Of a stretch of 39,603 nt of DNA, positions 7,868 through 15,751 are shown piece by piece; within the stretch, counting starts at the first letter, position 1, and the number at the start of each line of letters is the position of its first letter. Under the pieces are notes generated by a model. That model did no database searches, was not told where the DNA came from, and was given only the letters and a program-made list of their open reading frames with translations. This stretch comes from an uncultured Lachnospiraceae bacterium (lineage in GTDB: Bacteria; Bacillota; Clostridia; Lachnospirales; Lachnospiraceae), in the NCBI GenBank assembly GCA_910588405.1, contig CAJUPT010000028.1, positions 1-39,603 of the forward strand, in the 5' to 3' direction. The translations under genes and the position numbers were made by a program.

Positions 7868-8962
7868 TCAATCTGTAAACCAGTTCAAAGAATATTCACT
7901 AAATTCTGTTCCGTATAATTCCAATGCTATACCTGTAGGTGCATTACATATCTCTAATTTTTCTGATGTGATGAAATCTCCAATTTCTATAAGCGGATTA
8001 TATGAAATATCCAACTGATATACCGCATTATTTTCCCAATCACTTTGCATAGCTGTAAGAATCGTAGCATCAACAATTTGATTGTATTGTAAATTTAATA
8101 TTTGCGGATAATAAGAATCGTCCTGCAAATTCAAAAAACTTTTTTCATTTATATCACACCCTCTTAAACTTATGATATAAAAATAGTGTGAAAATAATGG
8201 AGATAAATCATCCGGAAGATTGATATTCTCCAAACTAATAGATACTAAATTAGACATATTGCTAATAAATGAAATATCTTTAATGGTATCGGCAATATCA
8301 GTTCCCATAATATCGAAACCATTTTCGCTTAAATCAATAGGTCTATTTAATTTAATACATAAACTTGTCAACACCGAAAAGTTTTCTAATTCTTCATAAT
8401 GATAAATATATGTTTCTGGCTGAGGATTATAACTCAATTCGATGTCCAAAGTCTCCAAGTTACTATATTTTGTAATATCACATATATCTATGCTCCTCGG
8501 CACTGGTAATGAGCAAAAGAGTTCTTTGTTATCAACAAAAATATAAATATAATTTTTCATATTATTTCCCCCTCTATCGCCTCCATAAATCCCCAACTGT
8601 GTTACCGACAAATAATCCTCCTCAGTCAGCTCTCCCAGTTCTTTCTCCAGCCCTTCCGCCAGCGCCCGATCCAGCCAGGTAAACTCTCCCTGATCGGTTT
8701 CACTGCTCTCTCCGGCTTTACCCAAATCTGTCACGGTTCTGGCCTCTGTCATAGTCTCCGGAATTGTTTCTAATGATTCCATTATAGTTTCCGTAGCTGT
8801 CTCTGTTTCCGGCGTAGATCCCTGCCCTGCCTCCAACATTTCAGAAGAAACCTCTGCCGTTGGTTCCACCCCTGTTTTTCCACCATCTCCCTTATGACAC
8901 GCCGCTAACCAAAAAGTCATTAACAGGCATCCCCACATCATAATCTTTCTTCTATTTTCCAT
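7868..8962 (-). CDS. Leucine-rich-repeat lipoprotein
   Basis: 364-aa predicted lipoprotein. The start at 8962 gives MENRRKIMMWG, a short hydrophobic stretch and the lipobox LAAC, and has GGAGGG upstream; an earlier in-frame ATG at 9001 would bury the signal peptide. After a Thr/Glu-rich linker (about 25-90) comes a segment WLDRALAEGLEKELGEL, then leucine-rich repeats (LETLDIELSYN, LVSISLENINL, ILNLQYNQI, YQLDISYNPL). LRRs usually bind proteins; the ligand is unknown. GC falls abruptly at about 8575, where the LRR part begins. It converges with the M14 gene and shares its terminator. Surface location is confident, function is not. Confidence 0.82.
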   Translation of the reverse strand: MENRRKIMMWGCLLMTFWLAACHKGDGGKTGVEPTAEVSSEMLEAGQGSTPETETATETIMESLETIPETMTEARTVTDLGKAGESSETDQGEFTWLDRALAEGLEKELGELTEEDYLSVTQLGIYGGDRGGNNMKNYIYIFVDNKELFCSLPVPRSIDICDITKYSNLETLDIELSYNPQPETYIYHYEELENFSVLTSLCIKLNRPIDLSENGFDIMGTDIADTIKDISFISNMSNLVSISLENINLPDDLSPLFSHYFYIISLRGCDINEKSFLNLQDDSYYPQILNLQYNQIVDATILTAMQSDWENNAVYQLDISYNPLIEIGDFITSEKLEICNAPTGIALELYGTEFSEYSLNWFTD

Positions 8963-9180
8963 ACTATTTTTCCCTCCGTCACATTGAGCCATATCATTCA
9001 CTTATCATATCATAAACCCAGAATTCATGATCGACATTAGCCGCTCGCCAGACATGCAGGCATGCTCTCCTTGCTAACGCTCATTGTATCATGGTTCGTT
9101 GACAATAGTATTAAAAAACGATTACAAATTCCTTACATTCAAATTAGTCCGGAATACAGGTTCATTTCCCACGCATAAAA

Positions 9181-9225
9181 CATGCCCGCAAAAGCCGGTT
9201 CCTGCCACCGGGTTTTGCGGGCATG
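9181..9225 (-). terminator. Rho-independent terminator of the cohesin/dockerin operon
   Basis: 18-bp stem with one mismatch (9181-9198 with 9208-9225), 9-nt loop, followed on the minus strand by TTTTATGCG. It lies 15 bp after the cohesin gene stop. Confidence 0.88.
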
Positions 9226-9239
9226 CTTATCATATCCCT

Positions 9240-10994
9240 TTAAAGGTCAAATATTTCAAATTCATTCTCCTCTTTTTCCTGATCCAGCTGGTTCAGCATA
9301 GAGCTGAGCTCGCTGGCATTGGGCGGGGTCGGCATGGGCTGGGAGGAGGGTTCTCCCTGAACAGGCGGCACGGACTGCTGCCCGACGCTGCTTCCATAAT
9401 CCGTTCCGGTATCACGCCTGGTCCCGGCTCCCGATTCCCGATGGCCGCCGTAATCATTCCTGCGCCTGGATTCCCGCATCCGGGCGATTCGGTCCTCGTT
9501 CTGGTTTCCGTTATTTCTCAAAAACAGCATTACCAGCGCCAGTATAATAATCGCCGCAAGAATGCCAATCACCACATATTTTACCCATCCCGGAATCTTT
9601 GATTTTTCTTTTTGATTCTCCTGATCTGCTTCTTCCAGCTTGGACTGAAGATCCTCAATCGTCGTCTCCGATTCCTGCTCGTCTCCCGCGCCCGCCGCGT
9701 ACAGGCTGCTCATATCTGCCCGCTGCATCGTCCTCTCCTGAGAATCATAGCGATATAATGCTTTTTCCCCGTTCCAGTTCATGGCATAGATCAGATAGTA
9801 TATCCCCTCCATATCATCATTGGAACGCCAGGCGCGGACATCCAGTCCGTCGATCTCCACCGTAATCTCGTGATAATTGTCAGGGAGTACCACACCTGCA
9901 TCTAACTCCACTACCGTGTACAGATTGGAGGCCGTCTGAATATTCATCATGCGGGAAAAGGTCTGATCCGCCTCATTATACAGATAAAACTGAGGATTTT
10001 CCCCATCCTGGTCCGCCAGGTAAAACGCAATCAGATTACCTGTCAGACTTCTGGCCGCCTGAACCTGATGACCGTCAAATTCATAGTCTGTCACCTCATA
10101 CCCTTCCGGCAGCGTAACGCCGTCCAAAGGTGTGACAAACATTCTGATCTGACCGTCTATCATCACGGTGATATCCTCGGAGCTTTCCCCGCCTTCTTCA
10201 GTTTCGCCGACATCGTCTTCCTTGGAGGATTCCGCGGCTTTTGTTGTCGTAGTCGCAGCGCCTTCCAGCCGCTTCACCTTAATCACATAATTTTTAACCG
10301 TCTTTCCGTCTTCGGCCGTAACTTTAACCGTAATCGTATTGTCCCCCACCGTCAGGTCCGTGCTGGAAATCACGAATTTCGCATTTGCATGCTTCGTCTT
10401 CGCGCTGACCGCGATCTTGGCCACGTCATTATTCACCTGAATAGAATACTCTGTCCGGTCCGGGGAAAATGCCGGGCTTAAGCTTCCTGGAGAAATCTGC
10501 AGGGCCGACAGACTAGCGTCGTCGGAAGCGCCGCTTTCCGCTCCGATGGCGATAGCGGAGCTGGCCGCGCTGGAAGACAATACATTTCCGTCCGTATCGG
10601 CAATTTCCTGGCTTTCCACAGTCACCGCCGTGGAGCCTGCTTTTAAGGACTTAAAGGTCAGACTGCAGTTTAAAGTTCCCGAACCTGAGGCGTTATACCA
10701 GTTCATGATAATCGTTCCCGCCCCGGGACTGTTGTAGCTGCCCGGCGACGGCACGCTGCAGGACACCAGTTCCAGATAATCCGTCGGATACAGAAGCACC
10801 GCATCCATGGCTGCCAGCGTAGCACCCGACGCATTGACGGACATATTTACCGTAAAGGTCTCGCCTACTTTACAGTTCACATCCGAAAAAGAAATCCTGG
10901 CGCTCCCGGCCGCCTTCGCCGGAAATCCGAATCCAGCCACAGACAAACACAGCATGGCCATGACCAGCAATAAGCTTCTTAAAGTCTTTTTCAT
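9240..10994 (-). CDS. Membrane-anchored cohesin-domain protein
   Basis: 584-aa surface protein. It has a signal peptide (1-29, ending PAKAAG), a cohesin-like domain (about 31-150: SFSDVNCKVGETFTVNMSV, hydrophobic beta pattern, ADTDGN), a cadherin-like beta-sandwich (about 160-243), an acidic linker, two similar beta segments (about 275-425, each starting with a VxIDG unit), a short coiled stretch and a transmembrane helix at about 473-492. The 92-residue cytoplasmic tail is Arg/Gly-rich and ends in PTPPNASELSSML and EFEIFDL. Cohesins bind dockerins, and the adjacent co-directional gene encodes a dockerin-tailed hydrolase, so this is probably its cell-surface receptor (inference). RBS AGGAGAAGG. 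A relic of its tail lies at 4895-4966. Confidence 0.85.
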   Translation of the reverse strand: MKKTLRSLLLVMAMLCLSVAGFGFPAKAAGSARISFSDVNCKVGETFTVNMSVNASGATLAAMDAVLLYPTDYLELVSCSVPSPGSYNSPGAGTIIMNWYNASGSGTLNCSLTFKSLKAGSTAVTVESQEIADTDGNVLSSSAASSAIAIGAESGASDDASLSALQISPGSLSPAFSPDRTEYSIQVNNDVAKIAVSAKTKHANAKFVISSTDLTVGDNTITVKVTAEDGKTVKNYVIKVKRLEGAATTTTKAAESSKEDDVGETEEGGESSEDITVMIDGQIRMFVTPLDGVTLPEGYEVTDYEFDGHQVQAARSLTGNLIAFYLADQDGENPQFYLYNEADQTFSRMMNIQTASNLYTVVELDAGVVLPDNYHEITVEIDGLDVRAWRSNDDMEGIYYLIYAMNWNGEKALYRYDSQERTMQRADMSSLYAAGAGDEQESETTIEDLQSKLEEADQENQKEKSKIPGWVKYVVIGILAAIIILALVMLFLRNNGNQNEDRIARMRESRRRNDYGGHRESGAGTRRDTGTDYGSSVGQQSVPPVQGEPSSQPMPTPPNASELSSMLNQLDQEKEENEFEIFDL

Positions 10995-11108
10995 ATTCCT
11001 TCTCCTATTTACAGTTCTGCAATTCCCCTCCCGGGGTTTTGCTGCGACTACTAAGAATCTGTTCTTTAGACCCTCATGTATCTAAACCCTTTCGGCCTTT
11101 GTCCTGTC

Positions 11109-13166
11109 TCAATGCTGTACCAGCTCGCCCAGCTTCAGGATATGCTTCTGAATCACCAGAAGGTCGGTAGCGGTAAATCTGCCGTCATGGTTCGCGTCGC
11201 AGGCTGTCAGGTATACGCCGCCCAGCTCCTGCAGCTTCAGGATATGCTTCTGTACCGCCAAAAGGTCGGTAGAACTGATCTTGCCGTCCCCGTTGACGTC
11301 GCCGTAGATTAGAAGCTGATAGCGTTTTGTCTCATTTCCGGAACCGTCATACAGCGCCAGCCAGTTTCCGGTAGCCGCTTCTCCGGAAGTCACCTCGGCA
11401 CCGTCACGGTTCAGCAGCTTTGCGCTGCCTCCTTCCACATGAACATTGGCGAGGAAGGTCTGCACCGGCGTGGAAGGTTTAATCTCCGTAATCACCATGG
11501 CATTATCGTCAAAACGATAGTCGGAAGACGGTGGCTGGTTCTGACCGGGATCCGGGTTGGGATCTGTTCCCACATCCCCCTCCCTGGCAATATTGAGCAT
11601 ATAGCTCTTTGTTGTGCCATTCTGGGCCGTTACTTTAACCTCACAGGAATTCACACCCACATTCAGATTCACGGAGCCGGTTCCCGAAATTGAAGCTTTG
11701 CTGTCATAAGCCGATGCGCCGATGTTGACGCTGTCTACGTTTTCCCCGACAATCACGCTGTACTCCGTCGTATAACGATCAAAAGCCGGCGACAGATCAT
11801 ATCCCTCCACATGCAGATCTGAGAGCAGATAGTTGGGACTTCCGTTTCCGGTCGGCCTCTGGCACTGACTTCCGGGCATATTCTGAAATACAGGAATGGA
11901 AAATTCCAGCGCAGCCTGACGGGAATCTCCCGAATAAGCTTTGGACAGCTTTACCGCTTCTTCGTAAGCTCCGCCCACATTTGTCATATACTGATGGCTG
12001 TAGGGATTTGACCCCTGCACATTAAACTTTTTCAAATAGATGGTGTTCTGACCCACCCGCACATACTGTTCGCCGTACCATAGCGCGCCGCCGACAATGG
12101 CTTTCTGACGGGTATTCCATGGTCTTCCATAGCTGGTAGCGCCAGTTCCGCTGCCCTGCGCGTACCATAATCCTCTCTGCACCGCGCTCTGGGTACTAGT
12201 GCGATAGGCGCCGATATTATAAAAATTAAAAAAGCCGGTCTCACCCGATATGCTGCCGCTGTTCCCGGATGTCCCCATCTCCTGAAGGATGGCCGAGGCA
12301 AGTACATAAGGGCTTACCTGAGATTGTCTGGCAGCTTCGATCAACATATCGCTGTAGCTGGTACCTTCTATGTCATTATTGTTCAGAAACGTATTTGCCA
12401 CAATATAGCTCAGACCATCTTTATTCTGCATCTCCTCATTATACGACTGATACAGAAACATAAAAATTGCCTGATCTGTCAGAAAATTTCTCGGGTCCAT
12501 ATAGTATTGGACAATCTCTCTGGATGCCATAACCCAGCCGCCGGAATCAAAACTGATCCATGTGCTGGTATCCCAGTTGTAAGCACCGTTCTGAACGGAC
12601 TTCCAGGAGGAGGGACTGCTTCCATTATGTACCAAGTTTCGTCCAAGCACGGTCTCCGCGTCTAAAGAGGCATTCCAATCCAGATTCGTGTGGAATGCCT
12701 TGAAAGACCAATTCGGATAAGCAGCATGAAGGGTCCGCAGCGCCGGCTTATAGCTGTCGGGAAACCCCTGTTCATTGAGATATGCCTCAAACGCGTCGTC
12801 CGCAGCCGCCATCGCCACAAAATCACTGCGAACAAATCCCTCATACTGGTTGTTGTCTGTGTATGTAAACCGAATCTTATACCAGAGGCTTCCGTCCGTA
12901 GCCGGCGCCTCGTCAATGATCGTCACCTCTTTGCCGTTGGACAGCTGAACCTTCTGGCCCTCTTGATCCGGGAGAGCCTGGGTCCGTAACTCCTCATTCC
13001 CTGTCCCGGCTCCCGTACGTACATTTACCGAAGAATTGACTTTAATAATTGCGGCTTTTTCATCATAGGCATAGCTGACCTTTTTCCCACCGGCCAGACC
13101 CGCGAAAACAGCCGCCACCAGCATTACGGCCAGGCAGACCGCCCATATCCTCTTATGTATCTTCAT
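11109..13166 (-). CDS. Secreted SH3-glucosaminidase with C-terminal dockerin
   Basis: 685-aa exported peptidoglycan hydrolase. Order of parts: signal peptide (about 1-33), SH3 domain (about 40-118, VNVRTGAGTGNEEL), glucosaminidase domain of GH73/LytG type (about 125-430; catalytic Glu probably E296 in ILQEMGTSG; GFFNFYNIGAY), cadherin-like beta-sandwich (about 455-535) and a two-repeat dockerin at 621-685 (DVNGDGKISSTDLLAVQK and DANHDGRFTATDLLVIQK), with calcium-binding Asp/Asn positions intact in both. It probably cleaves GlcNAc linkages in the wall while docked to the cohesin protein encoded 114 bp downstream. RBS GGGGAGG; consensus promoter at 13278-13306. Confidence 0.9.
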   Translation of the reverse strand: MKIHKRIWAVCLAVMLVAAVFAGLAGGKKVSYAYDEKAAIIKVNSSVNVRTGAGTGNEELRTQALPDQEGQKVQLSNGKEVTIIDEAPATDGSLWYKIRFTYTDNNQYEGFVRSDFVAMAAADDAFEAYLNEQGFPDSYKPALRTLHAAYPNWSFKAFHTNLDWNASLDAETVLGRNLVHNGSSPSSWKSVQNGAYNWDTSTWISFDSGGWVMASREIVQYYMDPRNFLTDQAIFMFLYQSYNEEMQNKDGLSYIVANTFLNNNDIEGTSYSDMLIEAARQSQVSPYVLASAILQEMGTSGNSGSISGETGFFNFYNIGAYRTSTQSAVQRGLWYAQGSGTGATSYGRPWNTRQKAIVGGALWYGEQYVRVGQNTIYLKKFNVQGSNPYSHQYMTNVGGAYEEAVKLSKAYSGDSRQAALEFSIPVFQNMPGSQCQRPTGNGSPNYLLSDLHVEGYDLSPAFDRYTTEYSVIVGENVDSVNIGASAYDSKASISGTGSVNLNVGVNSCEVKVTAQNGTTKSYMLNIAREGDVGTDPNPDPGQNQPPSSDYRFDDNAMVITEIKPSTPVQTFLANVHVEGGSAKLLNRDGAEVTSGEAATGNWLALYDGSGNETKRYQLLIYGDVNGDGKISSTDLLAVQKHILKLQELGGVYLTACDANHDGRFTATDLLVIQKHILKLGELVQH
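11128..11300 (-). repeat. Tandem dockerin repeats
   Basis: Two segments encoding the calcium-binding dockerin helices repeat at DNA level. AGCTTCAGGATATGCTTCTG occurs in both copies (about 11131 and 11228), followed by similar AGGTCGGTAG stretches. This is the ordinary internal duplication of dockerins, recently homogenised or well conserved. Confidence 0.8.
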
Positions 13167-13277
13167 TCAGGTATTCCTCCCCATCAGCTCTCCGCCCTGC
13201 ACAAAGCCGCCGTCTATCGAAAACAGTCAAAAAAATTTCAACCGTCATGTATTGTTTGTCCTGCACATAATGTTTTT

Positions 13278-13306
13278 ATTATAAATTTTAGACTATCACC
13301 TGTCAA
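13278..13306 (-). promoter_or_regulatory. Consensus promoter of the glucosaminidase/cohesin operon
   Basis: Minus strand TTGACA (13306-13301), 17-nt spacer, TATAAT (13283-13278). Both hexamers are perfect. It gives a leader of about 105 nt before the ATG at 13166. Confidence 0.9.
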
Positions 13307-13507
13307 TTCAAAATTCAGAATTAATTTATACAAAAACCTCCACAATTCGCACGATTATTCTCCTATAATGATGGACAGCATCCCCGAAAAGGCATACAAT
13401 GAATTTGATTACCTGTTCTGAACCAGTTTTCATTCTAGTGTACTGACTCACCGCACGCAAACAGAGTAAACATAAATCAAGCGTTCAAAAAAGAAAGGAA
13501 TCAAACT
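13307..13507. other. Intergenic region ahead of the adenosine deaminase gene
   Basis: Rest of a 341-bp divergent gap. A plus-strand TATAAT at 13364-13369 may be a -10 element, but no good -35 is seen 17 nt upstream. The deaminase ATG has AGAAAGGAA as ribosome binding site. No riboswitch or coding sequence was recognised. Confidence 0.4.
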
Positions 13508-14443
13508 ATGACTGAACTTCATGTACATCTGGACGGCTCTCTCCGTCCCGATACCGTATGGGAACTGGCAGAACGCCAGAGCATCGCTTTACAAACTGAG
13601 AGCAGCGAAACGCTGGCCGAAATGCTGACCGTTCCGGCGGACTGCCGGGATCTGAATCAATATCTGGCCTGTTTCGACCTGCCGCTTCAGGTACTGCAGG
13701 AACCGGAATATGTGGCCCGGGCTGTAACTGAGCTGATACAGGATATGGCGGCGGAGGGGGTTATGCAGGGAGAGATCCGCTTCGCCCCTCAGCTCCACGG
13801 CTCCAAAGGATATGGCCAGAAAGAAATCACGGAAGGCGCCGTACAGGGACTGCGGGAAGGAACCGCTCTCTGTCCCGGCTTTCGGGGCGGGCTGATCCTG
13901 TGCTGTATGCGGGGCAAGGAGAATCAGAATGCCAATGAGGAAACGCTGCGGACCGCCTCCGCGTTTCTGGGCGACGGCGTATGCGCCGTAGATCTGGCCG
14001 GTGCGGAAGCTTTGTATCCCACTTCCGGATACGACATTTTATTTAACCAGGCCCGAAAATTGGGCCTTCCCTTTACCATCCACGCAGGGGAGGCTGACGG
14101 GCCGGAAAGTGTCCGGGATGCCCTCCGGTTCGGCGCAAAGAGAATCGGACATGGCGTCCGCTCCATAGAGGACCCTGAACTGTGCCGTTATCTTGTAAAA
14201 CATCAGATACCCCTGGAGGTATGCTATACCAGCAACCTGCAGACCAAAGCTGTTGGAACGGAAATCCACCCCATACGGAAGCTGTTTGATATGGGCGTCC
14301 ATGTGACTGTCAATACGGATAACCGGACCGTCTCAAACACTACCATGATGCAAGAGCGAAAGCTTCTGCAGGAAGTCTTCGGGTTTACGGAAAAGGAACT
14401 GGACATTATGGAGAATTATGCGCGAGAAGGGTGCTTTTTATAG
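13508..14443 (+). CDS. add: Adenosine deaminase family protein
   Basis: Converts adenosine or deoxyadenosine to inosine in purine salvage, in the cytoplasm. The 311-aa amidohydrolase barrel starts immediately with the metal motif HVHLDGS (H5, H7), then HAGE at about 192-195 with catalytic Glu195, GHGVRS, and NTDNRTVS with the metal-binding Asp271. The second Asp of the classical TDDP motif is Asn here, a variation I recall from other bacterial adenosine deaminases. It ends shortly before the next gene, a probable two-gene unit. Exact substrate (adenosine or a related 6-aminopurine) is not certain from sequence. Confidence 0.9.
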   Translation: MTELHVHLDGSLRPDTVWELAERQSIALQTESSETLAEMLTVPADCRDLNQYLACFDLPLQVLQEPEYVARAVTELIQDMAAEGVMQGEIRFAPQLHGSKGYGQKEITEGAVQGLREGTALCPGFRGGLILCCMRGKENQNANEETLRTASAFLGDGVCAVDLAGAEALYPTSGYDILFNQARKLGLPFTIHAGEADGPESVRDALRFGAKRIGHGVRSIEDPELCRYLVKHQIPLEVCYTSNLQTKAVGTEIHPIRKLFDMGVHVTVNTDNRTVSNTTMMQERKLLQEVFGFTEKELDIMENYAREGCFL

Positions 14444-14517
14444 GATTCTCAGGCTTTTCTCAATACCGCTATATTGCGCTTTATATTGCTTTACATGATA
14501 CTTTAATGAGGTTTTAT

Positions 14518-14859
14518 ATGACATCTATACAAACATTTTACCCGACATACTTTGTAACATTTACTGCCGGATCGCTCTTGCGTTTTCCTGCGGCACTGCT
14601 GATCATTTATCTGGCGGCCATCAACCTTGCAGGATTCTTATCAATGTTCATCGACAAACAGCGTGCCCGAAAGCACCGCTGGCGCATCCCGGAAAAGACC
14701 TTATTTTTCATTGCGGCTCTGGGCGGCAGCGCCGGCTCCATCCTGGGCATGCAGCTGTTCCGCCACAAGACAAAGCATCTGTCCTTCTGTCTCGGAATGC
14801 CCATGATACTGGTACTGCAGATCATGGGAGCATTGGCAGTCTGTCATTACCTGTTATAA
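14518..14859 (+). CDS. DUF1294 small membrane protein
   Basis: 113-aa protein with hydrophobic stretches near residues 12-38, 58-75 and 92-112 and the DUF1294 signature: a D-K-x-x-A motif in the loop (MFIDKQRARKHRWRIPEKTL) followed by GGSAGSILGMQLFRHKTKH. The role of the family is unknown. The open frame extends upstream to 14431 and overlaps the deaminase end, but the ATG at 14518 has GAGG six bases ahead and matches the usual family length. It lies 74 bp after the deaminase stop and is probably cotranscribed with it. Confidence 0.85.
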   Translation: MTSIQTFYPTYFVTFTAGSLLRFPAALLIIYLAAINLAGFLSMFIDKQRARKHRWRIPEKTLFFIAALGGSAGSILGMQLFRHKTKHLSFCLGMPMILVLQIMGALAVCHYLL

Positions 14860-14972
14860 TCATGACAGTGCCGAATGTCAAAGTTATGCTCCGCCGGTCC
14901 CCGCGCACAACATATTAACCGTTTATAGAAGTGTATAAACCCATTTTCAGTTATCTATGCGTTATAAAAAGT

Positions 14973-15027
14973 GTAAGATTCCCGTAAGATTTATATCCAT
15001 CCTTTTGTAAGAGGCCTGCCCTATAAT
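14973..15027 (+). promoter_or_regulatory. Response-regulator-type direct repeat and promoter
   Basis: GTAAGATT occurs at 14973-14980 and again at 14984-14991, an 11-bp period typical of OmpR/PhoB-family binding sites. A perfect -10 TATAAT stands at 15022-15027 with no good -35, as expected for an activated promoter. A third GTAAGA lies at 15007-15012. Probable autoregulation by the regulator encoded next. Confidence 0.6.
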
Positions 15028-15055
15028 CAATACAAGCTTGAAGGAGGAGTTCAAC

Positions 15056-15751
15056 ATGACCCAATGCATACTGGTAGTGGACGATGACCGTGAGATCGTA
15101 AACGCCATCGCCATCCTGCTGGAAAAAGAAGGATACCAGGTTCTGAAAGCCTACGACGGACTGCAGGCTTTGGACCTTCTGGCTACCCGGCCGGTGCACC
15201 TGATCCTGATGGACGTGATGATGCCGAAGCTTGACGGACTGTCCGCCATCCTTAGGATCCGGGAACGGAAAAACCTGCCCATTATTATCCTAAGCGCAAA
15301 AAGCGAGGAGACGGACAAAGTACTGGGGCTGTCCATGGGCGCCGACGACTATGTGGCCAAGCCCTACAATTCTCAGGAGCTGGCAGCTAGGGTCCGCAGC
15401 CATCTAAGGCGGTACACCAGCCTGGGAGACATCCATGCCGCGTCCCTGCAGGAGATTGAGAACGGACGGCTGTGCTGGCACGGAGAAGAGCTGGTTTTAT
15501 ATGCCGACGGCGAGCCGGTAAAGCTGACCGCTACGGAAACAAAGATTATGGATCTCTTTATGCGCAACATCGGCCGGATTTTCCCTGCGGAGGAAATCTA
15601 CCGCCGGGTCTGGCAGGAGGAGGCCTACGCTCCCGAGAATACGGTGATGGTCCATATCCGGCGCATCCGGGAAAAGATTGAACTCAATCCGAAAGAGCCA
15701 GAATATTTAAAGGTGGTGTGGGGAATTGGATACAAAATGGAAAAAATGTAA
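15056..15751 (+). CDS. OmpR/VanR-type response regulator
   Basis: 231-aa DNA-binding regulator. The receiver domain (about 1-115) has acidic pocket DDD near residues 9-11, phosphorylation site D53 in LMDVMMP and K in YVAKPYN. The C-terminal winged helix (about 130-231: LTATETKIMDLFMRNIGRIF, ENTVMVHIRRIREKIE, VWGIGYKM) is of OmpR type. ATG 15056 is used because AAGGAGGAG lies six bases upstream; an in-frame ATG at 15038 overlaps that site. Its end overlaps the kinase gene by 26 nt, so the two are cotranscribed. Most similar in layout to VanR-type pairs; the signal is unknown and no resistance genes are adjacent. Confidence 0.93.
   Translation: MTQCILVVDDDREIVNAIAILLEKEGYQVLKAYDGLQALDLLATRPVHLILMDVMMPKLDGLSAILRIRERKNLPIIILSAKSEETDKVLGLSMGADDYVAKPYNSQELAARVRSHLRRYTSLGDIHAASLQEIENGRLCWHGEELVLYADGEPVKLTATETKIMDLFMRNIGRIFPAEEIYRRVWQEEAYAPENTVMVHIRRIREKIELNPKEPEYLKVVWGIGYKMEKM

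Noticed and set aside
13889..14320. Asn in place of the second Asp of the TDDP motif in the deaminase as a loss of function
   Set aside because: I recall TDN in other bacterial adenosine deaminases, and all metal ligands are present, so it is not unusual enough.
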